This document shows, piece after piece, positions 44,823 through 56,306 of a stretch of 64,000 nucleotides of DNA. The notes beneath the pieces are model-generated. The model saw only the letters and a program-made list of their open reading frames with translations, was not told the DNA's origin and did no database searches. The stretch's first letter is position 1; every line of letters begins with the position of its first letter. The translations under genes were made by a program, and so were the position numbers. The stretch is from Cryptomeria japonica (lineage: Eukaryota; Streptophyta; Pinopsida; Cupressales; Cupressaceae), in NCBI RefSeq assembly GCF_030272615.1, contig NC_081412.1, positions 140,224,747 to 140,288,746 of the forward strand, written 5' to 3'.

Positions 44823-46410
44823 TCTGCTTTGACTTCATCGTACTTGTGTTAATTCTTTTATGAGATGTCTTTTATATGCTTTATTCTATATGTATGCATT
44901 TCTTTTCAATATGAATGTATGTAATGCAAATGATTATGAATGTCTATTTTTGTTTCTTTTCATATGCAACTAAATGAATGAGTATGAGTAATATGAAATG
45001 TATGAATCTATATTAAAAATGTTTATGTATGCAGCTAAACATCTCAAAAAACAAATACTCTATTGAAGAAATGATGATAAATAGACCACTTAGCATAAGA
45101 AATGATTATGCTTTTAGCTCTCATAAACTTAAGAGATCATTATTATCACACCGAAATCACTCTAAATTCAAAAAATATGTAGAATGATATGAAAAATGCA
45201 ACCTAAACCTAGTCACTGGATTTAAAATGCTTAAGATTCATCACCGAGCATAATGAACACAATAGGTAGGTTAGAGTTCCTTTCTTTTTCAATGTGCAAT
45301 ATGTATTATCTTGTCCGCAATGACCCTTTTTTCGTTCATATCCTTGGACAGATTTCACAGGGACCCGAATTGTATCATAAATAAATTCCCTCAAAATAGA
45401 CAAAGAACTGATGTGGACCTCCCTGTAGCATACAAATAAGTGGAGTTGAGGTATGTGAGGCGATTTCACCTTGATGTGAAGGCTCTTATCACAGACACCC
45501 AGCTAATTTAGATGTTTCCAGATCATCGGAATCATTCCTACAAGAAGAAAATAAAGAAAATATTATGCCCCCAATCCTTGCTCCTCATAGTCACGATAGA
45601 CTTCCTCGAGTTACTCAGAGAGATAATAATCGAAAACCAATATAAAAGATAGCATACAAAGAAAATTTTCATTCATAGCTCAAACTGTTTAGTGATTTCC
45701 ATTATGTTGTTTTGCTTGTTTACTCAGTGATAAAACTTTGTGGTAGTTAGGAAACAGGTGACTAACTCAGAGTGGATGACCAAGTTTCATTGATGGAAAG
45801 GTGACTTGGTTGACATTGCTTAGGACATGTGAATTTCTCTGTCGAGTAACCTATGACTAGGACGTTGATCAATTTCAATTCATGAGGGTTCCAACGAACC
45901 AGGATGTCATGAAAGTGACTGAAAAATATGTACAAGCGAAAGCAAAGATGCATGAAAATGAGAAATGACAACGTTGCGTTGATAGATGGAGCGCTTGAGT
46001 ACAAGAGGTGCTTGTTTGCCAGGTTTTCACTTGCTTGGCAAAGATTCATTTTTTTTTACCAAGGTGCCTGTTTACCAGGTTTTCACTGGGGCATTTTCTC
46101 TCTTTATTTTTTATTTTTTTCTGGTTTTTTTTTGTATTTTATGACTTTTCTGATTTTTTTGATTTTTTTTCAGGACTTTTTCCAGCTGTACATGTTGGTG
46201 GCACATAGAATGCTAAGCGAAGAATTTCTTCAAGTGGATGGTGTTAATTGGTTCACAGAGTTATTCTCCTTCCGAATTTGAGAGTTGATAGACACTAGAG
46301 CCGAATACTACAGTAACAATGTAGGGACCCAGCTAGTTGGGTTCAAACTTCCCTTTGTTGTCTCGAAACTATTGATTTTTAGAATTTTCTCTCAAAACTA
46401 GGTCACCAAC
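44641..46410. other. Spacer between the antisense gene and integrase
   Basis: Contains a pure (AT)n microsatellite at 44769-44818 and a repeated phrase GGTGC(C/T)TGTTTRCCAGGTTTTCACT at about 46006 and 46061. The repeat is split as GGTGCYTGTTT and CCAGGTTTTCACT, 55 bp apart, and T-rich runs follow to 46190. No gene is seen; the 3' ends of both convergent transcripts would lie here. Confidence 0.55.
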
Positions 46411-47300
46411 CTAAAATTCTCTTTGTCTAACTTTATTGTTATATCCTATGGACATTCTCTTCTGATATACTTTGAGATGATCAAACGCCACTTGCCGATG
46501 CTCATCCAACAATTCAAGTTCTTGCAATCTAGATTTTCTATGATCTTCATTAGTAATAAGACCTTGCAAAGAAACTCTTAAAGATGGTATTTCTACTTCA
46601 ATAGGTAATACTGCTTCGGACCCATACACCAAAGAGAAAGGTGTAGCCCCAGTAGGTGTTCTGATACTTGCTCTGTAAGCCCATAGTGCAAGATTGAGCT
46701 ACAGATGCCAATCCTTCACAGATTTGTTCACTGTTCTGTGCAAGATAGTAAGTAGGTTTTTGTTAGATGTCTCAGCGTGTCCATTACCTTGAGAGTAATA
46801 TACTGATGGCCAGTGTTGTTTTATTTTGAATTTCTCACAAAGCTCATCCAGATATTTATTCTTAAACTGTCCTCCATTATCAGTCACGATGGACGAAGGT
46901 ATCCCATACCTGCAGATGATATAGTTTAGGATGAACAAGGCAACTTGTTTACCGGTTCCTTTGATGAGCAAAACTGCCTCTACCCACTTGGTGAAATACT
47001 TAGTGGCAGTTATGATGAATTCCGTTGGATGAAGTAGGATATATCTGACCAATGAAATCAAAGGCCCATTGTTGAAAAGGCTAGTGTGTAATAAATGGTA
47101 TAAGGTCCCTTGTCGGGGCATGTATGAGATTTCCATGAAGCTGACATTTCTCACAAGTCTTAGCAAATTTGATGGCGTCTTTTTCCTTGTCTGGCCAGTA
47201 GTAGCTAGCCCGTAGTAGTTTCCGAGCTAAAGTAAGACCATTCGAATGAGATCCACAAATACCTTCACGAACTTCCGATAATGCACATTTAGATTCATCA
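46411..47300 (-). pseudogene. Integrase of the Tat-type element
   Basis: The zinc-binding N-terminus (GICGSHSNGLTLARKLL, then CEKCQLHG) is followed by the catalytic core. The first Asp is in WAFDFIGQI, readable only after a frame change near 47085; the second is in SSIVTDNGGQFKN; the Glu is in YYSQGNGHAETSNK. The C-terminal MVYGSEAVLPIEVEIPS block follows after a break near 46640. All three catalytic acids are present, but the frame is broken twice. Confidence 0.85.
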
Positions 47301-47578
47301 GTTTCTAGACATCTAAGCAATGTACCATCCAAACCTCTTCTAAATAAATCATTAGCTATGATAACATACCATGAAGCATTTCGAGTTAGGTTTCTTTTCT
47401 CATTGCGGGTAACATTTCTAGGGATAATTTGGTCGCATAGATAAGAGTAGATGTGATTGTATCGGGATGAGTCATGTCCAATAATAGAACATACTATTTG
47501 GGTCTCAGGAGAATCATAGGCGGGGTAATTTAACTCTTCCACCAGGAAATCAAAGCAAAAATTGGACTCTTGTAACTC

Positions 47579-47953
47579 GAGTATAGATGCCAAGGTGGCC
47601 ATAGCATCTGTTGCTCTGTTTGTGGATCTAGGAATCTGTTGGAATGATACAAAAGCAAAGTACTTCTTGAGATCGTCAAACATCCTCTTGTAAGGCATCA
47701 ATTTCTCATCTCGATTCTGATATGTATCATTGATTTGATTAACCACCAGCTGAGAATCTCCATAGATATACAATTCTGCAACCTTCCATTCAATAGCTAG
47801 TTTTATCCCATTCACCAAAGCTTCATATTCTGCAATGTTATTTATGCAAGGGAATAGAATCTTATAAGACTTTAGGATTGAATACTTCTGAGGAGTAATG
47901 AATAATATGCCAGCACCTGAACCATTTTGAGTAAAGGACCCATCAAAGAACAT
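47579..47953 (-). pseudogene. Second (archaeal-type) RNase H of the Tat-type element
   Basis: A complete domain of about 125 residues: FFDGSFTQNGSGAGILF (Asp), NNIAEYEALVNGIKLA (Glu), LYIYGDSQLVVNQI (Asp) and STNRATDAMATLAS (Asp). It lies between the ordinary RNase H and the integrase. A second RNase H in this position is the defining feature of the Tat lineage. The domain itself has no stop. Confidence 0.9.
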
Positions 47954-47959
47954 TTTCCA

Positions 47960-49497
47960 AGTTGTTGAGTAAGGTGCATTATAGATTCATCTAGAAACTC
48001 TATGTGTAGTGGTTGAGAGTCTTCAAGCGGAGCTTCAGAAATTTGATCAGCAACTACTTGTCTTTTTATGGCTTTGCGTTCCACATATTCAATGTCAAAC
48101 TCTGTAAGGATCATGACCCATTTCGCCAATCTTTCTATAAGTGTTGTCTCATTGAGAATATACTTGAGTGGATCAATTTTGGCCACCAGCTTGACTGAAT
48201 GTGCTAGCATGTAGTGTCTCAATTTTTGTGATGCAAAGACTAACACCAAGCATGCTTTTTCTATTATAGTGTATTTCATTTCATAAGACACCAATGTCTT
48301 GCTGATGTAATAAATGGCTCGTTCCTTTTTATTGTCATCATGTTGCGCCAGAAGTGCCCCCAGTGATGAATCAGTTGTTGATATATATAAGATTAGTGGT
48401 TTACCTTGAATCGGTGGCATCAATATCAGTGGATTTGATAGGTACTCTTTTATCTACTGAAGATGTTGTTCACACTGCTGATCCTAGTTGTATATTACTC
48501 CTTTTCTCAATACCTTTGTGAAAGGTTGGGCTTTGTCTTCTAGCTAGGAAATGAACCATCTGATGGATTGGAGACGTCCCTATAGACTTCTCATTTGACT
48601 GATGTTATTCAGAGGCAACATTTCCATTATGGCTTGGACCTTCTTAGGATCAACCTCAATTCCCTTTTTTGAAATGATGTAGCCAATTAGTTTACCAGAT
48701 GTCACTCCGAATGCACACTTCTTTGGATTTAATCGGAGTTTGAACTTTTCCATTCTGTCTAGTATAGGACCTAACTCTTGAATATGTGTTGATCTCTTCA
48801 TAGTCTTCACTAAGGTGTCATCAACATAATCTTCCATATTCTTATGCATCATGTCATGAAAAATGGTAGTAACTGCTCTTTGATAGGTTGCTCCTGTGTT
48901 CTTTAGCCCAAATGGCATGACGTTCCAGCAAAAGGTTCCCCATGCACAGGTGAATGCTATCTTTTCTTGATCTCCATGAGCTATTTTGATTTGGTTTTAG
49001 CCAGAGAATCCGTCCATTAGTGAGTACATCTCATATCCGACAGTCATGTCGACTATCATGTCAATGTTTGGTAATGGAAAGTCATCCTTCAGACAAGCTT
49101 TGTTAAGATCTCTGAAGTCAGTGCAAACTTTGATAGACTTGTCTACCTTTGACACAAGTACTATGTTTGAAATCCATTCGGCATAATCTATAGCTCTAAT
49201 GAATCCAACTTTTAGTAGTTTTTCTAGCTCAACCTTGACCAGCAGTGCCACATGTGGGTGCATCTTATAGAGTTTTTGCTTAACTAGTTTTACTTTTGGT
49301 GTAATTGAAAGATGGTGCATAATGAGATCAGGATCCAAGCCCGGCATATCAGAATATGTCCATGCAAAGTTTATTTTCTTTTCTGAGAATACATGAGTGA
49401 ACTCCTTCAATTCTTCTACTAATAGTGATCGAGCTACATGAATGATGTGTGGTGTCTCTTGACTCCCAATGTTCACTAGCTGAGTTGGCTCGATCAA
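47960..49497 (-). pseudogene. Reverse transcriptase and first RNase H of the Tat-type element
   Basis: RT blocks: MPGLDPDLIMHHLSI, KVCTDFRDLNKACLKDDFPLPNID, MPFGLKNTGATYQRAV, then MEDYVDDTLVKT with the catalytic YVDD, and NPKKCAFGVTSGKLIGYI. The RNase H follows: ILYISTTDSSLGALLAQ, YTIIEKACLVLVFASQKLRHY, then KIDPLKYI. In-frame stops at about 48998, 48580 and 48440-48560 interrupt it. In the first RNase H the usual Asp in the initial strand is not obvious (TTDSS), consistent with loss of constraint. Confidence 0.88.
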
Positions 49498-49512
49498 TAT
49501 GGAGGACCTTTC

Positions 49513-49710
49513 CTAGAAATGACTTGGCAGTATATCAAGTATCTCACCTTCAGGCGCCTCAGAGAGGTTTTCACCTTTAGGTACCTCCTTTATTTTCTCT
49601 TTTTTAGATTCTGACACCACCACAATGTGGTTTTCGCCATCAGATCTTTTATTTTTATTTTTCTTGTTTTTGCGACTAAGATTCTTGATATCTGCTTCAG
49701 TCATGTTTTC
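49513..49710 (-). pseudogene. Lys-rich linker before RT of the Tat-type element
   Basis: A 63-codon open piece, strongly basic then acidic (SRKNKKNKNKRS, then KGENLSEAPEGEI), joins the G-patch region to the RT. A stop follows at 49513. It has no domain of its own. Confidence 0.6.
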
Positions 49711-49713
49711 ACT

Positions 49714-51282
49714 CTATTCGCTGGTGGAAGAGTACATGGGTTCGACTACATTGAGATAATAGGCTGATGTATAGTCATTGGCAAAAGTAGGTATATTCAT
49801 GGGCTGGTTTTGTAAAGTACGGTCAATCAATTCAGGATGTACTAAGGATAAATCTTGGATAGGTTCAAGAGCGTTCATGGTATTGTCATCACAATGATGA
49901 ATCGAAAAGTCAAGTTCTAGAAGGATACCTTGCATAAGCGTCTCAAGACCAGTAAGAGTCAGAACATGATTATTAAAGTTCACATTAATATTTAATTGAT
50001 CTAATCCAATAGACATACTTGTAACATCGTTCACTACACCAGATTGGATGTCATATCGCGGTTTGACAACAATAAGATCAACAGATAGATTTTCATTGTT
50101 TGTATCAAATGATTCAGAATTTGAGGCTGAGTAGATATTGTCTTGAATAAGACTGTCATCAAAGTCATCAGGTGAAGTTTCTGAATCTTCTTCAAGTGAT
50201 TTAATAAGTGTATGTATGGTATCAACACCAACATCTTTAATGTTGCAAGTTCCTTCATGTTGTGGTTCATTTGTCATTTGTTTCTGACACATCTGTTGAC
50301 ATGATCTTGATGTTTCTGTGATTTGTTGTCGTCTACTCCATTCAGCTTCTTCTGGACTAATAATTGGTTCTTGTTCTATAGCTTCCAACTCTTCTTGTGT
50401 AGTGCTATACCTGATTTGTTCTATTTTAGCATAGGGGTACATAGATGAGAAGCTTTCTGGTATCCTTCCTTCTTTCAATCCTTGTTCATAATTTGCTTGT
50501 CTCCTTTGTCTAATTTCTTGTATTTCTTTCTCTAGTTTTATGCACATCAGCTCTTGAGTATCATCTATGAAACCACTAGACTCTTCTAAAGTTTCTGTAG
50601 TGGATGTGTCTGAGAGGTGGTCAGGACCCCATTCATACTTGTTTGAGTCAGTCTCTGAATCGTCTACTTGTTGCCTGCCAATATATGTGACTAGAACTTT
50701 TAGTGGTGCAAATAATTCTCTGATTCTTACTACTTCATCTCTTATATCCTCAGGGACCTTAACTTCCTGTATTATTGTAGCTGATACCATCAAAGTTTGA
50801 GCACTGACTATTCCTTCTTTTTTGACTGTTGATTCCTCTTTCTCTTCTCTACACTCTGCTTTTGTTTGTTGAGTATCTACTTCATGTAATGTTGAAGGCG
50901 ATATCCTTTTCTGCCACTTAGATTTAGAAACATGTTTTTGGTCTAATATCTTTTTCGGATTGTATCCCAGTCCAGCCTTATCATTTGTGGATTTGGTTTG
51001 TAGCTGAATTGGTTCAGTAATACCTTCCTTTTGTTTGCCCAGATGACCAGTACCTGAATACCCCATGCGTTGAATCATCTTGTAGCCAGGACCATATTGG
51101 TTTGAGGAAATCTCATAATGTCGTACCTCCCTATTTTGACTATCTTCCTTAAAGAGCCAGTTAAGAACATCATCCTCTTCTATTTCATTTGCCACGGAGG
51201 TAGGAGACTGTACAAAGAGACCATCATACATGGTATTTAGAGCTAAAGTTTGTGTTCTCATAGCCTCTGATGGCTTGCCCAA
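49714..51282 (-). pseudogene. G-patch-containing polyprotein segment between PR and RT
   Basis: A 522-codon uninterrupted frame, opening directly after a stop rather than at an ATG. Residues about 64-108 form a G-patch: YGPGYKMIQRMGYSGTGHLG, then KQKEGITEPIQL and KAGLGY, with the spaced Gly residues and aromatic of the family. G-patch domains bind nucleic acid and activate DEAH helicases, and betaretroviruses carry one near protease. The rest is acidic, Gln/Glu/Ser-rich and without a recognised fold (QEELEAIEQEPIISPEEAEW and similar). It is the longest intact frame in the element. Confidence 0.85.
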
Positions 51283-51393
51283 CTATTTTGGTTGTGGAGG
51301 GAGAGAAACTAATGAAAGTATCGGTTCTATCTTATAGCCATCCATGTCGGTATTTGTAATCTTCAATCTCTTTTCTAAGTCTTTCATCAACGC

Positions 51394-52067
51394 TTATGGA
51401 TCTACATTTGGAGAGGCTGCCCTATTATGAGGCACAAAAGTATCTGCACCTTTTGTCAATGCATTACAAATGACATTTATATCAGCAGGAATACTGACTT
51501 CAACTCTGTTATAAGGAAACTTTAAGCATTGATGGTATGTTGATGGTATTGCCTTCATTTCATGAATCCATGGCCTGCCCAGTGAAATATTGTATGACAA
51601 TGGGATATCAAGTACCTGAAAAGGACATCTCTCTCTACCGGTCCCACTCTGATTGGTAATGATACCAAACCTTTGGAGGTCCTTTCTTCTTCATCATAGG
51701 CTTTTATTGTTATTTTGTTGCCGAGATCAATGACATTTTTAGAGAATCCTAGTTGTGTAAGCAGACTGTAAGTACAAATATTCAACCTCGTGCCTCCATC
51801 TTTCAAAACACGTTTGACTCTGTGTTTATGAATCATGGCTTCAATATGCAATGGCTGGTTATGTGGATGATTTAGTGAGCTGTCATCTTCTTTGGAGAAG
51901 GTCAGATAGTGAGGTGAAGTCGGATGACCCACCATAGACTGAAACTGATCAATGTCTAAATCTTTTGGAATGTTAGTGGTGAGAAATGCTTTGTCTAGGA
52001 TCTCTTTGTGAGTAGATGAGAGTTTTAGCAATTCAAAGATTGATATTTGAGCATTTGTCCTTTTCAA
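51394..52067 (-). pseudogene. Aspartic protease of the Tat-type element
   Basis: VKRVLKDGGTRLNICTYSLL carries DGG where related Tat proteases have DGG/DGS at the active site. It is followed by [12 protein letters not shown] and, after a frame change near 51600, [19 protein letters not shown] with HQCLKFP, the conserved end of the domain. It lies between Gag and the G-patch segment. Confidence 0.78.
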
Positions 52068-52216
52068 CTATTCAACGACACTATATCTAGAAGATGATGA
52101 TGAAGTTAACCTTTTAAATTTGTCCAAGGTTGATTCTTTTTGTTTGTTTGGCAAGACTGGTGGGTTTAATGTAGCTTGAGCCGGGTGGAAGAACTAGCTC
52201 CTTGGAGGGTGACTTT

Positions 52217-53926
52217 CTATTGAGAACGGGTCAAAGCTCTTGCATATCGTGATTCATTTGGTTTATCTTGGACTATAATCACATTGCAATATTCTGAGTG
52301 GGAAGGCTCAATCATGTTGATAACGTTGTCCTGACTGGTATAAGTATAATTTATCTTGGCACCTCCTTTGGTCTGTGAAGAATCACCTTGTTCATAAACA
52401 AGCAAAGGGTCCTTAAATGTTTTATGATCAGCATTGGTCGGGTGATTCCCAACAACAACTTTACCAGCGTCTATGAGATCTTGAATCTCATGTTTTAGCT
52501 ACATGCAATTGTTTATGTTATGACCTTTATTTCGATGGAAGCCACAATATTCATTTTCTCTCCACCATCTTGGTTTGACTTCTGGATCATATGGTCTAGA
52601 GTTATTTGGTAGAGTTATCAATTTGTTTGCCAAAAGAGTTTTGAAAGCGGATTCATATGATTCTTCAAGAGGAGTAAAATCACGCTTAGGTTTGGAAAGC
52701 CAAGGCTTTTCTTTGAACCATTCTTTTGTTTTCTTTGGTGGATTTTCTGTTGCAGCCTCAGTAGCTTTAAGTGCTTGAGTACCACTAGCCAAGTTGAATA
52801 TCGTGGGCTTTGAGTTAGCTTGAACAGTGTCTACTACTCCATCATTAACAACATTCTTGTTGTTGTCTTTGCCAAATTTCCAATACTTATTCCTCTCTTT
52901 AGATCTAGTTCCTGGTCATGTTTCTTTCCAAGGTGTGATATCCCCCTTCTTTATGAGCACATCTTCCATTCGAATGGCATTATCTACCATTTTGTTAAAT
53001 GATGGGTGTACTTGCATTTGTATTCAATATTTCAGTTCGGGGACCAAGTTATTGATAAATATATCCATTTTCTCAAAGTCTGGGATAGGTCGTGGATAAC
53101 TAGAGAACATCTTTCTCCAGCGTTGGAGGAAAGTAAGAAGAGGTTCCCTTGTTTTCTATTTAGTGTTGCAAAGATCGATCATAGTCATAGGATGTCGAAT
53201 GTTGTATGAGTATTGTTGTAAAAATTGTTGGATTAGTTATTCGAATGTTTTTATTCCCTTGGGTAGACTTGAGAAACATTCCATTGCTTGACCCCCTAAA
53301 CTCCTCGAGAAAAGGTGCATGAGGTACGTTTGATCGTGCATGAACTCCATACAAGCGGCACAAAACTCTCTAGCATGATCTTGAGGATCTGAGGTACCAT
53401 CATATTTGTCAAATTTTGGGATCTCCACTCGTGAAGGAAATGGAGGCATGTATAGATTCTTGTTGAATGGAAAGGGACATATTATTTCCAGAGAATATTG
53501 TTTTGGGGACTTATCTTTATTCTTTAGTTCTGTGATCTCAGTTCGTAAGGCTAGTAATTGTTTGTGTACCATGAGTATAGGTGAGTCTTGTTTTTTTGTA
53601 ACGAGTGTCTGAACATCATATCCAATAGGAAGTTTGGCACCTTGTTTTGCTAGTTCTAAGAAATAGTCTTCCTTCTCTCGGGTCATGATAGCTTTCATCA
53701 TTTTTCTAAAGTCTTTGTCCTTTTGATAGTCAAGAATTTCTTTTTCTAGAGGTTTAGTGTCTTCGTCAGTCTCACTTGATGATGAGGAATCATTATCATT
53801 TCTGGGAATGTTATTATCGTCCTTGTTTCCATCATTGTGTTCCATCTCATACACAGTGGGAGATTTAGGCTCATCAAAAATTGGTTTGCCTGATGATAAT
53901 GGTACGTCAATGAGTGGATCCTTCAT
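52217..53926 (-). pseudogene. Gag of the Tat-type element
   Basis: The N-terminal 229-codon piece (53926-53237) begins acidic, then has a coiled-coil-like stretch (LLALRTEITELKNK) and the start of the Gag domain (PFPSRVEIPKFDKYDGTSDP, HAREFCAACMEF). It continues in broken frames through 53200-52800. Near 52510-52560 a CGFHRNKGHNINNC motif gives the C-H-H-C knuckle used by Tat Gags. The 52405-52217 piece leads to PR. Several stops. Confidence 0.85.
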
Positions 53927-54422
53927 GTAGAATGGATTATCTTGATATTTGAAGGGTTGTTCTTTGCCTTTGTCTCTTTCTTACGAGAACTCCTTGTTTG
54001 TGTAGGTATTTTTTATGGATTAGTGTGACCTAAAGTTGTTTGTGATGCAGAGGTCAAGATCAATTTCAAAGCTAGTTGTTCTGTTAAAGTATTGTTTGAG
54101 AGAAACAATTGAGATTTAGTCTGGTTTTAGGAAAGATCTATCCTCTATAAGACATCTATTTAAGTTGATTCTAAGAGTAGTGTAAGATTCGGTTTGGTTT
54201 TAGGAACGATCTATCTTGTGTAAGATGTTATCTAAGTGACTTAAATTTGATAGGTACTTGATTGAACTAGTTGAAAGATGATTGACCAAATCATGTAACA
54301 CAAATCACAGAGGTACACTGTCTTGATCTGTTTATGCTCGGGAAAATGATAACCAGTATTATGTTCGCTGTAGACTATTTTTAGGCAAGTTTGACTGTTC
54401 TGTTCTGACAAAACCAGAGATT

Positions 54423-54702
54423 CGTACGATAGGGTTTTCTGAGCCGGATGACAATTTAGCAGCTGCAGGATGACAAAAGTTATGTTTTGTACGAGTTGTT
54501 GCCTCGTACTGTATGATAGATGGGTATAAGCAGGATGACAATGGACTTAGTGCAGTTCTGTTTCGTACAAAACAGGATACAGAGCCAGACGACAAATGAA
54601 AACGACTCATACGATACAGGATCTAGCACTAGACGACAAATCAGAAGACTCATACGACATAGAATGTGGTGTAGGATGATGAATAATCAATTTCGTACGA
54701 CT
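54423..54702 (-). repeat. CGTACGA / TTGTCRTC array upstream of gag
   Basis: CGTACGA-type motifs (54423, 54487, 54503, 54562, 54608, 54651, 54693) alternate with GACGACAAA / GATGACAA motifs (about 54446, 54469, 54533, 54588, 54632) at mostly 20-24 bp. Read on the minus strand the latter are TTGTCRTCYNG, the same element as the + strand motif at 42.4 kb. The array lies about 500 bp before the Gag frame. Confidence 0.7.
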
Positions 54703-54822
54703 GTCCAGTGGGCAGAGACTAAAATTCTGAGTTTTTTTTATTGTTGAGTATGACAACTAAGTATGACCAATTCTGAGATGGACTGATTTTTTACCAGGAT
54801 ATATTAGTTTTGGACAAAATTT

Positions 54823-55053
54823 TGACTTAGGATGGACAAGTTTCTAACACGGACAAAGTTTCGACTTAGGATGGACTAGTTTTGACATGGACAAAGTTTC
54901 AACTTAGGATGGACTAGTTCTGACACAGATAGAGTTTCAACTTAGGATGGACTAGTTTTGACACAGACAGAGTTTCAACTTAGGATGGACTAGTTCTGAC
55001 ACGGACAGAGTTTCAACTTAGGATGGACTAGTTCTGTCACAGACAAAGTTTCT
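54823..55053. repeat. 38-bp tandem repeat (6 units)
   Basis: CTTAGG starts at 54826, 54865, 54903, 54941, 54979 and 55017 (39, 38, 38, 38, 38 bp). Units read ACTTAGGATGGACTAGTT, then CTGACACGGACAGAGTTTC, with few changes. Located in the leader between 5' LTR and gag. Confidence 0.92.
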
Positions 55054-56080
55054 AATCACTGATTTTTTCTTGTCTTCTCCAATTTTGGTATTTCACTTTT
55101 TGTTTCAGGGATGAAAAAATAGAAAACAAGTAGTATAAATAGTGACTCCAATCACAGCGTGCAAACCCTAAGGAATTTGGTGAGGAAAGAAAACCTTTTC
55201 TTGTAGACTCAAGTACACACCCAATAGCTAATCAGAATACATCCACCGAGTCTCATGCAATGGGTTCTCAATGCTGTATTATCTGACTCCAAACGCTAAC
55301 GGGGGCACGAAATGACAAGTATCTTGGGAGAGTTACTATCTCTCTTGCACAAAGATTATCCCCCTTTCAGAGATGAACTAGGTAGCTTCTAATTTTCAAT
55401 TGGAACTAGTAAGGGATCCGTTCAATGCATCGAGGTATAAACTCAATTAAGAGGTCTCCCAGTCTTGAAAACCAAGGTTTAATATACCCGAAAGTACGGA
55501 GGAGAGCTATTCCCGAGCACTGTCGTTGACTTGATTTTCATCAAATCACGTTTATTTTATAGTGGGTTGGAGTACTTGGTGTTTAGTCATTCCCACTTAG
55601 GTTGTTCCCCTCACATCGATCATAACAGCTTTAAGAGTTTTTCAACCCCTGGGGAGGGCAGGCCTGCTAAAGATGTACAAATCTCAAACAAAGAAAAAGC
55701 CTCAAGGGTTTGGATTTCTGATTGTCTAGAAAAAGACAAGAGCATACTCTCCTACCTCTCAGAATCTTCTAAAAACATGAAAGACAGATTTGTTCTTTAA
55801 CCAGATAGCAAGTTAGGTGCCTAAAAATGAATTTAAAGTAGACACGATGTTTAGTCGATTCTCCTCAGGCAACCTGCAAAGACAACAAATCAGTAGTCAT
55901 ATTGTCTTTGTGCGACAAGCATATTCTTTGACAAGTGTTCTGCAAAAACTGATTAGGCTGTGAATTTTTTTTTGAGATAAACAGATAAATAGTCAGGGCC
56001 AGTCATCAGAATAATCAATAAAAATCATGAAATTTGCCATTTTTTTATTTTAAAATTTTTTTTACCAGAAAATATAGAGT
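55054..56080 (-). other. Leader of the Tat-type element, no gene
   Basis: Sequence between the 38-bp array and the primer-site end. There are short frames only, the longest 89 codons on the + strand (55531-55800) with no recognised domain. Tat/Ogre-type elements commonly have long leaders here. Confidence 0.55.
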
Positions 56081-56172
56081 CGTACGACAATATAAAAACT
56101 CGTATGATATAAGATTCCAGCTCGTACGAGATAGGATTCCAGTTCGTACGATACCTGCAGTTTGTCGTTTCC
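56081..56172. repeat. CGTACGA array near the primer site
   Basis: CGTACGAC at 56081, CGTATGAT at 56101, CGTACGAG at 56123 and CGTACGAT at 56145 (20, 22, 22 bp), then TTTGTCGTTTCC near 56160. It is the third cluster of the same motif within this element. Confidence 0.7.
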
Positions 56173-56284
56173 ATCCGTGGGAATGCCGTATGAGATGTAC
56201 GGACGAAAATCTGAAAAATCTGAAATCTGAAAAATAACAAAAAAATAAGTTGTTAGTCTTGGAGGCCGAAAAATGTAGTCTTCT

Positions 56285-56302
56285 GCCCCACGGTGGGCAC
56301 CA
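56285..56302 (-). other. Primer-binding site of the Tat-type element
   Basis: The minus strand reads TGGTGCCCACCGTGGGGC, four bases inside the 5' LTR. It has the TGGCGCC...GGGG form of Tat/Athila primer sites and fixes the minus-strand orientation. Confidence 0.75.
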
Positions 56303-56306
56303 GAGA

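Noticed and set aside
44643-44852. ORF ending in Ile-Tyr repeats
   Set aside because: It reads through the (AT)n microsatellite after the PMD gene stop. No independent gene evidence.
46980-47020. Loss of the first catalytic Asp in the Tat integrase (ATKYFTKW)
   Set aside because: That Lys is not at the catalytic position. The first Asp is in WAFDFIG upstream, still readable after a frame change.
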